Assembly: GCA_035477215.1 (NCBI GenBank)
Contig: DATIKU010000037.1
Span: 1 to 58,035 of the forward strand
Direction: 5' to 3'
Source of the DNA: Spirochaetota bacterium
GTDB taxonomy: Bacteria > Spirochaetota > UBA4802 > UBA5368
DNA: 58,035 bases
A program made the position numbers and the translations under genes. Below are positions 15,168 through 23,038 of this stretch, piece after piece (within the stretch, counting starts at the first letter, position 1; every line of letters starts with the position of its first letter). The notes below the pieces were generated by a model. That model saw nothing but the letters and a program-made list of their open reading frames with translations. It was not told the DNA's origin and ran no database searches.

Positions 15168-17351
15168 TCACGCTATCGCGCCTTCTTTCTCGACGATCGA
15201 CTCGATCTTCATGATCATCCTGGGGACGTCGATGATATAGGCCACCCCGCCGGTACCCATTATCGTGGATCCGCTCAGCCAGTGCATGCCGCTGAATACC
15301 TTTCCCATGGGTTTGATGACCGTCTGGAATTTTCCGACCAGCTTGTCGACCACAAGCCCCGCTTTTCTTCGCGCGTACTCAACGACTATCACGTTGCCGC
15401 GCGCCGGGGGCTCCCCCTCCTCCCTGAAAAATTCCCGAAGGCTGAGGAACGGCAGGACCGATCCGCGGAGGTTCATGAAACTTCCACCCTTCATCCCCTC
15501 GAAATCCTCCCTGACGAATTCAACGCACTCCACCACCGTGTCGAGCGGAACGACATAGGTGAGCTCCCCGACCCTGAACATGAATCCGTCGATAATCGCG
15601 ATCGTAAGCGGAAGCTGTATCCTCACCGTGGTCCCCGCACCGTCCCCACTCTCCACCTCTACCACGCCCCTCAGAGACTCTATATTTCGCTTAACGACGT
15701 CCATTCCGACCCCGCGCCCTGAAATATTGGTGACATTCTCCGCGGTTGAAAATCCCGGTTTGAAAATGAGTTGCAGCATTTCGTTTTCAGACAGATGCTG
15801 CCCGGCGGTTATAAGCCCTCTCTCTACCGCCCTCGCCCTGATCCGCTCGCGGTTGAGACCGCCCCCATCGTCGCTGACCTCGATCACGATGCTTCCGGTT
15901 TCGTGGTAGGCGTGCAGGCGTATGACGCCGCGTGGCGGACGCCCCTGCGAGCGACGGACCTCGGGCGGCGCTATGCCATGGTCGATAGCGTTGCGAACGA
16001 GGTGCATGAGCGGATCGCTTATCTTCTCGGTAATGGTCTTGTCGAGCTCGGCGTCCGCTCCGCTGATCGCCAGGTCGATCTCCTTGCCCTGTTCGCGGCC
16101 GAGGTCGCGTACCACGCGCTCGAACTTGCGGAAGGTCTCGCCGATCTGCACCATCCTCATGTTCATGGCGCCCTCGCGGATCTCCTCGATCAGGCGCGAC
16201 ATGCGGTCCGCCGACTCCATAAGCTCGCCGTCGCCGTTCTGCGCGGCAAGCTGCTTTACGTTTTCGCCCGCGGTGACGAGCTCGCCGACGAAATTGATCA
16301 GCTGGTCGAGCCGCTCGCCGTCTATCCTCATGGAGCGCTTGTTCTTTTCCTCCATGGCGCGGTTCTGTTTCTGTTTCTCGAGCGCCGCCTCGACTACTTC
16401 CCTTGAAGCGATCTTCTGCTCCACAATTATCTCCCCGATACGGAGAGGCTCCTTCTCTTCGACCGCCGCCCCGCTCTGAATGGCCAGCACCGCGGCGAGC
16501 TCGCTTTTTGTGATGGTGCCGCTCTGCGTCAGTATCTCGCCGATGTTCATCGGATTTTCCGGAAGGTCCTGAATGAGTTTTTTATACAGATCGATGCCGC
16601 TTTTCGGCGGGATGATCCGTATCTGGCAGTCATCGCGCACAAACTCGAACGCGCTTTCGATGGTCTCCTTTGTGGTTTCCGCGTTCAGGTCTATCTCGAA
16701 ACCGAGGTAGCACTGCTCCGGATCCATCAAGTCGATGGGCGGCATGCCATCGATCACCGTGACGAGGTTAACGACCTCCCCCATGCCGCGCAGATAATTA
16801 ATGAAAGGGAAAGGATCCAGCCCGTTTCGGTAAACACTCCTGTTGAACCGAAGCGAGATGTGCCAGTTGACGTTCCCCTCCCGGCCGTTTCCTGCCGCCG
16901 CTTCAGCCGCTTCCTTTCGCTTCATTTCATCGACGGAAGTATCCGCCGTTTTCGCGTCGAGGGTATAGCGTCCAAGCCGTGCGATGAGAGCCGCGCCCCG
17001 TTTCTCCGTTTCCCCGTCGAGCGGGTCGTCGGCTCCCTGCTGGTGGAGATCGAGGAGCGCCGTTATGTGGTCGTGGCACGCAAGAAGCGCCGCGGAGAGC
17101 TCGACATCGAGAGCCACCTCCTTCTTTCTGACGCGGTCCAGTACGTTTTCGGCGACGTGCGTAAAGCTTTCGACCGATCTCACGCCGAACATGCCGGACG
17201 AACCCTTGATGGTGTGAACCGCCCGGAAGAGCGCGTTGACCAGCTCTTCGTCCTCCGGGGCCTTCTCGATCTCGAGGAGCAGGTACTCCATCTCGGCGAG
17301 CATCTCCCTCGATTCGGTAAAGTAGGTCTGTTTCATACTATCAAGATTCAT
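15168..17351 (-). CDS. cheA: CheA sensor kinase (operon 1)
   Basis: CheA autophosphorylates and feeds CheY and CheB. Its 727 residues carry a P1 Hpt domain with phospho-His46 (FRAVHTIKGSSGMFG). A P2-like domain is at about 161-250. Two copies of a short helical motif at 268-330 (IGEILTQSGTITKSELAAVL, IGEIIVEQKIASREVVEAAL) resemble MshEN-type modules. Dimerisation helices are at about 338-400. The ATPase domain has N-box LVRNAIDHGI, G1 VSDDGGGLN and G2 GRGVGMDVVK, and a CheW-like P5 domain spans about 585-720. The pair of inserted motifs is not part of standard CheA. It sits between mcp and cheW, separated from mcp by an 81-base gap with a hairpin. Confidence 0.96.
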   Translation of the reverse strand: MNLDSMKQTYFTESREMLAEMEYLLLEIEKAPEDEELVNALFRAVHTIKGSSGMFGVRSVESFTHVAENVLDRVRKKEVALDVELSAALLACHDHITALLDLHQQGADDPLDGETEKRGAALIARLGRYTLDAKTADTSVDEMKRKEAAEAAAGNGREGNVNWHISLRFNRSVYRNGLDPFPFINYLRGMGEVVNLVTVIDGMPPIDLMDPEQCYLGFEIDLNAETTKETIESAFEFVRDDCQIRIIPPKSGIDLYKKLIQDLPENPMNIGEILTQSGTITKSELAAVLAIQSGAAVEEKEPLRIGEIIVEQKIASREVVEAALEKQKQNRAMEEKNKRSMRIDGERLDQLINFVGELVTAGENVKQLAAQNGDGELMESADRMSRLIEEIREGAMNMRMVQIGETFRKFERVVRDLGREQGKEIDLAISGADAELDKTITEKISDPLMHLVRNAIDHGIAPPEVRRSQGRPPRGVIRLHAYHETGSIVIEVSDDGGGLNRERIRARAVERGLITAGQHLSENEMLQLIFKPGFSTAENVTNISGRGVGMDVVKRNIESLRGVVEVESGDGAGTTVRIQLPLTIAIIDGFMFRVGELTYVVPLDTVVECVEFVREDFEGMKGGSFMNLRGSVLPFLSLREFFREEGEPPARGNVIVVEYARRKAGLVVDKLVGKFQTVIKPMGKVFSGMHWLSGSTIMGTGGVAYIIDVPRMIMKIESIVEKEGAIA

Positions 17352-17390
17352 AGCCTCCCCCCAATGCGAGTCCCAATTAAACCCGATACC

Positions 17391-17416
17391 GCCATGCGGC
17401 CGCCGCGCCGCATGGC
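17391..17416. other. Intra-operon hairpin between mcp and cheA
   Basis: The perfect 10-base arms GCCATGCGGC/GCCGCATGGC enclose six bases. No T-run follows in either direction. It lies between the mcp stop and the cheA start, so it could set a transcript end, a processing site or an expression step between receptor and kinase. Confidence 0.6.
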
Positions 17417-17432
17417 CCCGGCGCGCGACGCG

Positions 17433-19616
17433 CTAAAACTTCTCATAGTCGTCATGCTCCACGTCGCCCTCATGCGCGGCATGGGCCTTCGCTTGAGGGG
17501 CAGCGGCCTGTTTTTTCACCGTTTTTCCCGTGTGAAGGGCCGGTCGAAGCGCCGCCCCCCTGGTTGCCTTTCGACCGTCGTCGATCTTGAAAAACTCGAT
17601 GGTGTCCTGCAGCTGTTTGGACTGCGCGAAGAGCGACTCGGCGCTCGCCGCCATCTCCTCGGACGCCCCGGCGTTCTGCTGAATCACCTGGTCGAGCTGC
17701 TGTATCGCCCTGTTGATCTGCTCGGCGCCGACAAACTGCTCCTTCGACGCCGCGTTGATGTCCTGAACGAGGTCCGCCGTCTTCTGAATGTCCGGCACAA
17801 GCTTCGCGAGGAGCTCGCCCGCCCGTTCGGCCACGCGCACGCTCGTTCCCGAGATCTTGGTGATCTCCGCCGCGGCCTCCTGGCTGCGCTCGGCGAGCTT
17901 CCGTACCTCGGTCGCCACCACGGCGAAGCCCTTGCCATGCTCGCCCGCACGCGCCGCCTCTATCGTCGCGTTCAGCGCGAGTAGATTGGTCTGATATGCG
18001 ATGTCCTCGATGATCGTGATCTTCGAGGCTATCTCCTGCATCGCGCGCACCGCCTCCGTCACCGCCGCTCCTCCCTCCTTCGCGTCAGAGGCCGCCTTCG
18101 TCGCAATGCCCTCCGTGGCCTGTGCGTTTTCAAGGTTCTGCCGGATGTTCGCGCTCATCTCTTCTATGCTCGATGAAACCTCCTCGGCCGCCGCGGCCTG
18201 CTCGGTCGCGCCGCTTGACATCTGCTGCGCCGTCGACTGGAACTCGTTCGAGCTCGACGCAACGCTGTCGGACGCGCCCTTGACGTCGACGACCACCCCG
18301 GTCAATGCCTCCACCATCTTGCGCAGCGCCTGCATCAGGCGGTCCCGCTCGGATCGCACCTTGACATCCACGTCGAGACTCCCTCCGGCGATCGCCTCGG
18401 ACACGTCGGCGACCTCGTTCATGGAATTTCGAAGCCGGTCGAAGCGTTCATTCGCGATCGCGGCCTTTCCGGGGAATTTCCTGAGCACCGGTTCGAAATT
18501 GCCCTCGGCGTACGATTTCAGGATATCGAGCATGGCCAGAATGGCCTCTACGTGGAACTTCGTCGTACCCACGAAGCCCCCTGCCATCACGCGATAGACG
18601 CCCGAGAATTTTGAGGGATCAAGGGAGTAATCTATCTCTCCCATCTTGTGCTGATCGTCCATTTTTTTCATTTCGGCGACGAAATCGTTAAGGCTCTCGA
18701 TGAGCATGTTAATGTTGTTTTTAATCTCATTGAAGTCGCCGTTGTATGAATCGGTTATCTTCGCCGGGATATCCCCCTTTGATATCCGGTCCACGTATTC
18801 GGCCGCCACGTTCAGCGGTCCGATGACCGCGTCAAGCGTCGCGTTCACCCCGATAACGATGGGCCTGAATTCGAAATTAATCTTTTCGGGATCGGCCCTG
18901 GTATCGAGCTTGCCGCCTGCGGCCGCGTCGGTCAGGCGCTTCGTTTCGGAGAGCAGGGTTAAAAGGATCCGGGCGATATTTTTATACAGGAACAGGCCGA
19001 GTCCGAGCGCTATGGCGACCGCCAGCACGCAAATCAGGAGGGTTACAATGGCCGAATTACGAGCCAGTTCGCCGTTGTTAGTCGCCCTTTCCATCGCTTC
19101 TTTCACCTTGTTTTGAAAGAGTTTTTCCAGCAGGGGTAGAAGTTTCGCGCCCTGGCCCCCCGCCTCGCCGAGCACCCGTACCGCGTCGTCTCGGTTGTTG
19201 TCCCTTACGAATCCGAGGAGCTCGTCGCGAACCTGGGCGTATTTGATGATCTCGGTCTTGAACTCGACAACAATCTCCCTGTCTCCGGCCGCAATAACGA
19301 TGGACTCGTATTTCTCCAGCGCGGCCTCCCATTTTTTATCCTCCTCGGCTATGTCCGCCAGGCGCTGGCTGACGTCGCGATTGAGGAGGAATTTTTCGTA
19401 GATCGCCTCCATTACGAGTATCTCCATGGCGAGCACGTGCGCCTCCAATTTGGAAACTGATTCCAGGCCGACGACATTCTCATCATACATTGCCTGCCCC
19501 GCACTACTGATGCGCAGGATGTTGCTGATTCCGATCGCCCCGACCAGCACGGCAATCACCGTGAGCACGAGGAATCCCGAAATGATCTTCGTACCCAGTT
19601 TCATGTTTTTAAGCAT
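17433..19616 (-). CDS. Methyl-accepting chemotaxis protein
   Basis: A 727-residue transmembrane receptor. The start at 19616 ([10 protein letters not shown]) follows GAGGAGGGACAG. TM1 is at about 11-33. The helical extracytoplasmic sensor (about 34-185; [18 protein letters not shown] pattern) resembles a four-helix bundle. TM2 is at about 188-212, followed by HAMP and a second HAMP-like segment (about 340-430). The signalling hairpin reads [20 protein letters not shown] and [16 protein letters not shown]. The sensor is predicted to be four-helix; no ligand can be named. The C-terminus ends HDDYEKF. DYEKF fits the x-[aromatic]-x-x-[aromatic] CheR-tethering pentapeptide pattern, in agreement with cheR, cheB and cheD in the same operon. 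Confidence 0.95.
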   Translation of the reverse strand: MLKNMKLGTKIISGFLVLTVIAVLVGAIGISNILRISSAGQAMYDENVVGLESVSKLEAHVLAMEILVMEAIYEKFLLNRDVSQRLADIAEEDKKWEAALEKYESIVIAAGDREIVVEFKTEIIKYAQVRDELLGFVRDNNRDDAVRVLGEAGGQGAKLLPLLEKLFQNKVKEAMERATNNGELARNSAIVTLLICVLAVAIALGLGLFLYKNIARILLTLLSETKRLTDAAAGGKLDTRADPEKINFEFRPIVIGVNATLDAVIGPLNVAAEYVDRISKGDIPAKITDSYNGDFNEIKNNINMLIESLNDFVAEMKKMDDQHKMGEIDYSLDPSKFSGVYRVMAGGFVGTTKFHVEAILAMLDILKSYAEGNFEPVLRKFPGKAAIANERFDRLRNSMNEVADVSEAIAGGSLDVDVKVRSERDRLMQALRKMVEALTGVVVDVKGASDSVASSSNEFQSTAQQMSSGATEQAAAAEEVSSSIEEMSANIRQNLENAQATEGIATKAASDAKEGGAAVTEAVRAMQEIASKITIIEDIAYQTNLLALNATIEAARAGEHGKGFAVVATEVRKLAERSQEAAAEITKISGTSVRVAERAGELLAKLVPDIQKTADLVQDINAASKEQFVGAEQINRAIQQLDQVIQQNAGASEEMAASAESLFAQSKQLQDTIEFFKIDDGRKATRGAALRPALHTGKTVKKQAAAPQAKAHAAHEGDVEHDDYEKF

Positions 19617-19678
19617 CTGTCCCTCCTCGGTAAGCTTTTTATTCAGTATAAAATCGTCATTTTGTTTCCTGGTACCCC

Positions 19679-20293
19679 TTATGCGTTGCGGGATGCGCGA
19701 TTCCCCGCGCCGCGGCGAATATTTTCGAGCGATCGGCACAGAACCGACTGCGCGCCGACCGTTATCGGTCTGTCGTGCCCGGAGTAGATGGTCTCGACCC
19801 TAAGCGCGCAGACGCGCTCCATGACCGCGGTGAATTCGGGGGTATAGGACCCCTCCGACGAGTGGATATTCACCGGAGTGTCACCGGAAAAGAGCACGCG
19901 TTCGGCTTCGCAATAAAGGAATACCGAGTCGTTGGAATGGCCGGCAATATGGATCACCTCAAATTCCGCGTCTCCCATCCTAAGCCTCTGTCCGTTCTCC
20001 AGCAGCCTGTCCACTCCGTCGACAGGTGAAAACGCGTACACAACCGGGTCGAAGCGCTCCTTGATATCCCGCAATCCCGCCCCGTGGTCGAAATGATTAT
20101 GCGTGATCACGACCTGCTGGATCTTTTTTTTACCGACACCGGTCGAAACGTTTTCGATCTCGTCGACGATATACCCGTCCTGTCCGATATCCACCAGCGT
20201 GTTGACGTCGGCAAGGGTGTTCCACGACCCCAGCACCAGATAGGCGTTGCACGAATAAAGGTCCGGATTGCTTTTAAGCTGGATGACCTTCAC
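19679..20293 (-). CDS. Metallo-beta-lactamase-fold protein in the chemosensory operon
   Basis: A 204-residue MBL-fold protein. All metal ligands are visible: HNHFDHGAG (HxHxDH), His in [10 protein letters not shown], Asp in LFSGDTP and His in [10 protein letters not shown]. The start is GTG at 20293, whose GTGA overlaps the stop of the short CheR gene; the longer upstream frame lies inside that gene. In Treponema denticola a di-iron MBL-fold protein encoded with an MCP acts as an oxygen sensor for CheA. That precedent makes a redox or oxygen-sensing role here plausible, but it is inference. The alternative is a glyoxalase-II-like hydrolase. It lies directly upstream of the mcp (62-base gap). 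Confidence 0.85.
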   Translation of the reverse strand: MKVIQLKSNPDLYSCNAYLVLGSWNTLADVNTLVDIGQDGYIVDEIENVSTGVGKKKIQQVVITHNHFDHGAGLRDIKERFDPVVYAFSPVDGVDRLLENGQRLRMGDAEFEVIHIAGHSNDSVFLYCEAERVLFSGDTPVNIHSSEGSYTPEFTAVMERVCALRVETIYSGHDRPITVGAQSVLCRSLENIRRGAGNRASRNA

Positions 20294-20904
20294 TGTCTTC
20301 CCTCGATTTTTCTGTGTATCTGCCCGTCGGACACGACCTGCTCGAACAAATGTGCCGCTTCCTCCGGCATCTTCTGCGTTTGCTCGGTGACGAACAGACC
20401 CCCGGGCGCAAGCGCCCGATGGAACATCCGTATGACCTCCACGCGCTCGGCCGGCAGGAAATGGAGAAGTACGTTCTTGCAGATGATAAGGCTGAAGTCG
20501 TCCCCGACCGGCTCGAGTGAAAGGAGATCGTGGCGCTGGAAATTCACGCACTTTTTAGTATTCTCCTCAATCCGGAAAAAACCCGGGCGGCCATTCGGCT
20601 GGAAATATTTTTTAAAGATGTCCTCCGGTATGCGCGACAGCGGCTCCTCGGGATAGATTCCTTCGGCGATAATTTTATCAAAGCCGCCGCTCTCATCGAT
20701 ATCGCTGGCGATGATCGAAACATTCCTGAAGCCGAACCGGCCCATGCCCTCGGCGAGCAGGATCGCAAGCGAGTACGGCTCGGGCCCCATGGCGCATCCG
20801 GCGTCCCATATCCTCACCCTGCTCCGTCCCGAGGCGTATGGGACCAGGTGCTTGACCGCCAGCTCCAGCACGTGCATGTCCCTGAAAAAATACGTAAAAG
20901 CCAT
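20290..20904 (-). CDS. Short CheR-type methyltransferase domain
   Basis: This 204-residue protein has the CheR catalytic domain only. It opens directly with MAFTYFFRDMHVLELAVKHL, keeps the SAM loop (IWDAGCAMGPEPYSLAIL), an acidic strand end (IIASDIDESG) and FSLIICKNVLLHF. The N-terminal all-helical domain that recognises the receptor methylation region is missing. The true full-length cheR lies in the same operon, so this is a second, truncated paralogue. It may methylate another target or be regulatory. It is coupled to the MBL gene by a 4-base overlap. Confidence 0.85.
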   Translation of the reverse strand: MAFTYFFRDMHVLELAVKHLVPYASGRSRVRIWDAGCAMGPEPYSLAILLAEGMGRFGFRNVSIIASDIDESGGFDKIIAEGIYPEEPLSRIPEDIFKKYFQPNGRPGFFRIEENTKKCVNFQRHDLLSLEPVGDDFSLIICKNVLLHFLPAERVEVIRMFHRALAPGGLFVTEQTQKMPEEAAHLFEQVVSDGQIHRKIEGRQ

Positions 20905-20913
20905 CTCCGTCGC

Positions 20914-21297
20914 CTATGCCTGTCTCCTCGATTTAAGCCCGTACCTGAACGCGTAATTGTTCCGTTGCGAAGCCGGGACCTTGATCTTGTCCCCGAAAAA
21001 TCCGATCGCGCCGTAAAGGTCGAACACCCTGAGCACCGCGGGGCTGTGCCCGACGAGCGATAGGGACTTCCCGCTTTTAACCGCCTCGCGTTTGAGCGCC
21101 ACGAATAACTGGAAACCGGCCGTGTCCATCTCGCTGACGTCCGAAAGATCGACTTCCATTGATCGCACCGATTTCAACTGTTTCAGCAGCTGTTCTTTCA
21201 ACGGGGACACGGTGTAGATGCCCGCCTCTCCCTCGACGCTGACGGCGACGTGATTGTTTCTTTTTCGGCCCGCTTTTATCTTTACTTTCTCGTCCAT
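20914..21297 (-). CDS. STAS-domain protein (anti-sigma-antagonist type)
   Basis: A 127-residue STAS protein: VAVSVEGEAGIYTVSPLKEQ, MEVDLSDVSEMDTAGFQLFV, GKSLSLVGHSPAVLRVFDL. The phosphorylatable Ser of SpoIIAA-like proteins is replaced by Thr in MDTAGF, still potentially phosphorylatable. A basic C-terminal tail (NNYAFRYGLKSRRQA) follows the fold. No partner kinase/phosphatase for it is in the operon. A role as a signalling module on the chemosensory complex is a guess. It is 10 bases from the short cheR. Confidence 0.85.
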   Translation of the reverse strand: MDEKVKIKAGRKRNNHVAVSVEGEAGIYTVSPLKEQLLKQLKSVRSMEVDLSDVSEMDTAGFQLFVALKREAVKSGKSLSLVGHSPAVLRVFDLYGAIGFFGDKIKVPASQRNNYAFRYGLKSRRQA

Positions 21298-21321
21298 ATT
21301 CTCACGCTCCCCGTTCCGTGC

Positions 21322-21696
21322 TTATGCCATGAGCTTCTGTACGGCCGAAAGCAGCCGGTCGGGCGTAAAGGGCTTCACCATCCAGGCCTTGACTCCCGCA
21401 TCCTTCCCTTCGGCTTTTTTGTCCTCGCCGGATTCCGTCGTCAGCATGATGACGGGCGTAAACCTGTAGGCGGCATAGGACTCGTTGTTTTTAAGCGCCT
21501 TGACGAAAGCGATCCCGTCCATCTCAGGCATGTTGACGTCGCAGATGATAAGATGGATCTTTCCGCCCGAGAGTTTGGAAAGGGCGGTCTTCCCGTTATC
21601 CGCCTCGATAACGTCGTAGCCGCTCTCCTTCAGCGAGAACGCCAGGAGCTGCCGTACGCTCTCGGAATCGTCGATGATCAATACTGTCTTGCTCAT
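21322..21696 (-). CDS. cheY: CheY-type response regulator (operon 1)
   Basis: A single receiver domain of 124 residues with acidic pair Asp9-Asp10 (VLIIDDSESVR), phospho-acceptor Asp53 (LIICDVNMPEMDG), Thr in VIMLTTESGED and Lys in AWMVKPFTPD. The start at ATG 21696 is preceded by GAGGTGGGATC; a TTG upstream is less likely. As the only complete CheY in this operon it is the likely output for the CheA at 15168-17351. Whether it acts on the flagellar motor or another machine cannot be told. Confidence 0.93.
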   Translation of the reverse strand: MSKTVLIIDDSESVRQLLAFSLKESGYDVIEADNGKTALSKLSGGKIHLIICDVNMPEMDGIAFVKALKNNESYAAYRFTPVIMLTTESGEDKKAEGKDAGVKAWMVKPFTPDRLLSAVQKLMA

Positions 21697-21733
21697 GATC
21701 CCACCTCTCAATAATGGTATGATTCCATGCGGC

Positions 21734-22150
21734 TCAGCCGCCCGTACGGCCCTCCCTGCTGCGTTCGCTGAACATCCGCTGTACCCTGTCTATGAGATCG
21801 TCCAGGTTGACGGCGATAATCCCCTCGAACTCTCCGCCCTGCGAAAGCTTCCTCCGCAGCTCCTTTTCGTATTCCTCGGACTCCGAGGCGTAGAGGATGA
21901 TCCCCTGAAATTTCCGAAGCGAAAACTTCAGACGGCGCAGAAGCTCGTCCGGCTGAACGTTCATCTTGTTGTAGTTCATGATGACGTAGTCCGGAAATAT
22001 GTCCGTCGCCTGCCATAGCGCGTTGACGCCGTTTTCGCTTACATATATATGGTCGCGCGCGAAATACTCGGACAGCGTCGCGACCAGGGTCTTTCTCAGA
22101 TCGTCGTTGGGTTCGACTATCAATACTTTTTCCGTCTTCGATACAGGCAT
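21734..22150 (-). CDS. Pseudo-receiver protein lacking the phospho-acceptor Asp
   Basis: The 138-residue protein has a receiver fold: KVLIVEPNDDLRKTLVATLS, DYVIMNYNKMN, GIILYASESEEYEKEL. At the phosphorylation site the sequence is IMNYNKMN, with Asn where Asp is expected. The conserved Lys after strand 5 is also absent (IIAVNLDDLI). It cannot accept phosphate in the usual way and probably works as a constitutive or ligand-gated contact partner. I start it at ATG 22150 (MPVSKTEK), because the upstream frame has no family similarity. It is the first gene of the chemosensory operon, next to a genuine cheY. Confidence 0.8.
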   Translation of the reverse strand: MPVSKTEKVLIVEPNDDLRKTLVATLSEYFARDHIYVSENGVNALWQATDIFPDYVIMNYNKMNVQPDELLRRLKFSLRKFQGIILYASESEEYEKELRRKLSQGGEFEGIIAVNLDDLIDRVQRMFSERSREGRTGG

Positions 22151-22222
22151 TGCGTTGTTCGGGAACCGGTTTCCCGCTCCATTTTTATCGGAAAGGCGCT
22201 CGAACGGACCTTTCCCGATGGT

Positions 22223-22250
22223 ACAATAGTGCAGGAGCGTCAAAACGCAA
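22223..22250 (-). promoter_or_regulatory. Candidate promoter of chemosensory operon 1
   Basis: On the minus strand TTGCGT (22250-22245) and TATTGT (22228-22223) have a 16-base spacer, about 70 bases before the first start codon. It is weaker than the other promoters listed. Confidence 0.4.
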
Positions 22251-22317
22251 TACGGCGGGGTGTGTAAACTCATCGGGACCCGGGACTATTGTCAGAGGGG
22301 GGAATGCCTACATCGGG

Positions 22318-22351
22318 ACGGTAAAAGATATAGGGAGTCTACGGTAAAAGA
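22318..22351. repeat. Direct repeats upstream of chemosensory operon 1
   Basis: ACGGTAAAAGA occurs at 22318-22328 and again at 22341-22351, a 23-base period (about two helical turns). CATCGGGAC also repeats, at 22271 and 22311. These lie between the NarL-type regulator gene and the operon promoter and could be a regulator site. Otherwise I see nothing in 22151-22375. Confidence 0.4.
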
Positions 22352-22375
22352 ATTAGAGACATAACGAGGGAAGGC

Positions 22376-23038
22376 TCAGGGCTCCACGAGCCCGCTTTTC
22401 ACCGCGTACTTCACCAGGTCGGCCACCTTGTGGAGGTCGAGCTTCTTCATCATATTCGAACGGTGCACCTTGACGGTCTTGTCGGATATCCAGAGCGTGG
22501 ACGCGATCTCGGCGTTGGACCGGCCCTCGGCTATGAGCTTGAGTATCTCCCGCTCCCTCGTTGAAAGCGCGGTGAACTGCGAATCGGGCCTCCTCGCGGC
22601 CTCCCGCGCACCCGGTGCCAGGTAATCCGTCACTATTTTTCGCGTTATCCTGGGGCTCAGATAAATATTTCCCTTCGAAACCTCGGCCACCGCGCGCAGC
22701 AGGTCGTCGCCGGCGTTGTCTTTAAGAACGTATCCGTTCACGCCGAGCTTTAAAAGCTCGTTCACGTATTCCTCATTATCGTGCCGCGAGAGGATGATAA
22801 TACTGACGGACGGCGTGTATTTCCTGACCTGCCGGGCGATCTCGATACCGGTCATGCCCGGCATCGAGATATCGACGATGGCTATATCGGGCTTCAGCTT
22901 TTCGATCATCCCGAGCGCCTCGCGCCCGTCTCCGGATTCACCCACAATCTCATAACCGGTCACGCTGCCCAGGATATACCTGAGCCCCTCGCGCAGAATG
23001 GCATGATCGTCGGCTAAAAAAATTTTCGTTTTATTCAT
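22376..23038 (-). CDS. NarL/FixJ-type response regulator
   Basis: A 220-residue transcription regulator. The receiver has Asp10-Asp11, phospho-acceptor Asp56 (IAIVDISMPGMTG) and Lys in GYVLKDNAGD. The C-terminal LuxR-type HTH reads LSTREREILKLIAEGRSNAE then SDKTVKVHRSNMMKKL. It overlaps the histidine kinase gene by 8 bases and is translated after it, so the two form a two-component system. Plausible targets are the divergent bd-like/cytochrome genes (inference from position) or the chemosensory operon just downstream. Confidence 0.93.
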   Translation of the reverse strand: MNKTKIFLADDHAILREGLRYILGSVTGYEIVGESGDGREALGMIEKLKPDIAIVDISMPGMTGIEIARQVRKYTPSVSIIILSRHDNEEYVNELLKLGVNGYVLKDNAGDDLLRAVAEVSKGNIYLSPRITRKIVTDYLAPGAREAARRPDSQFTALSTREREILKLIAEGRSNAEIASTLWISDKTVKVHRSNMMKKLDLHKVADLVKYAVKSGLVEP

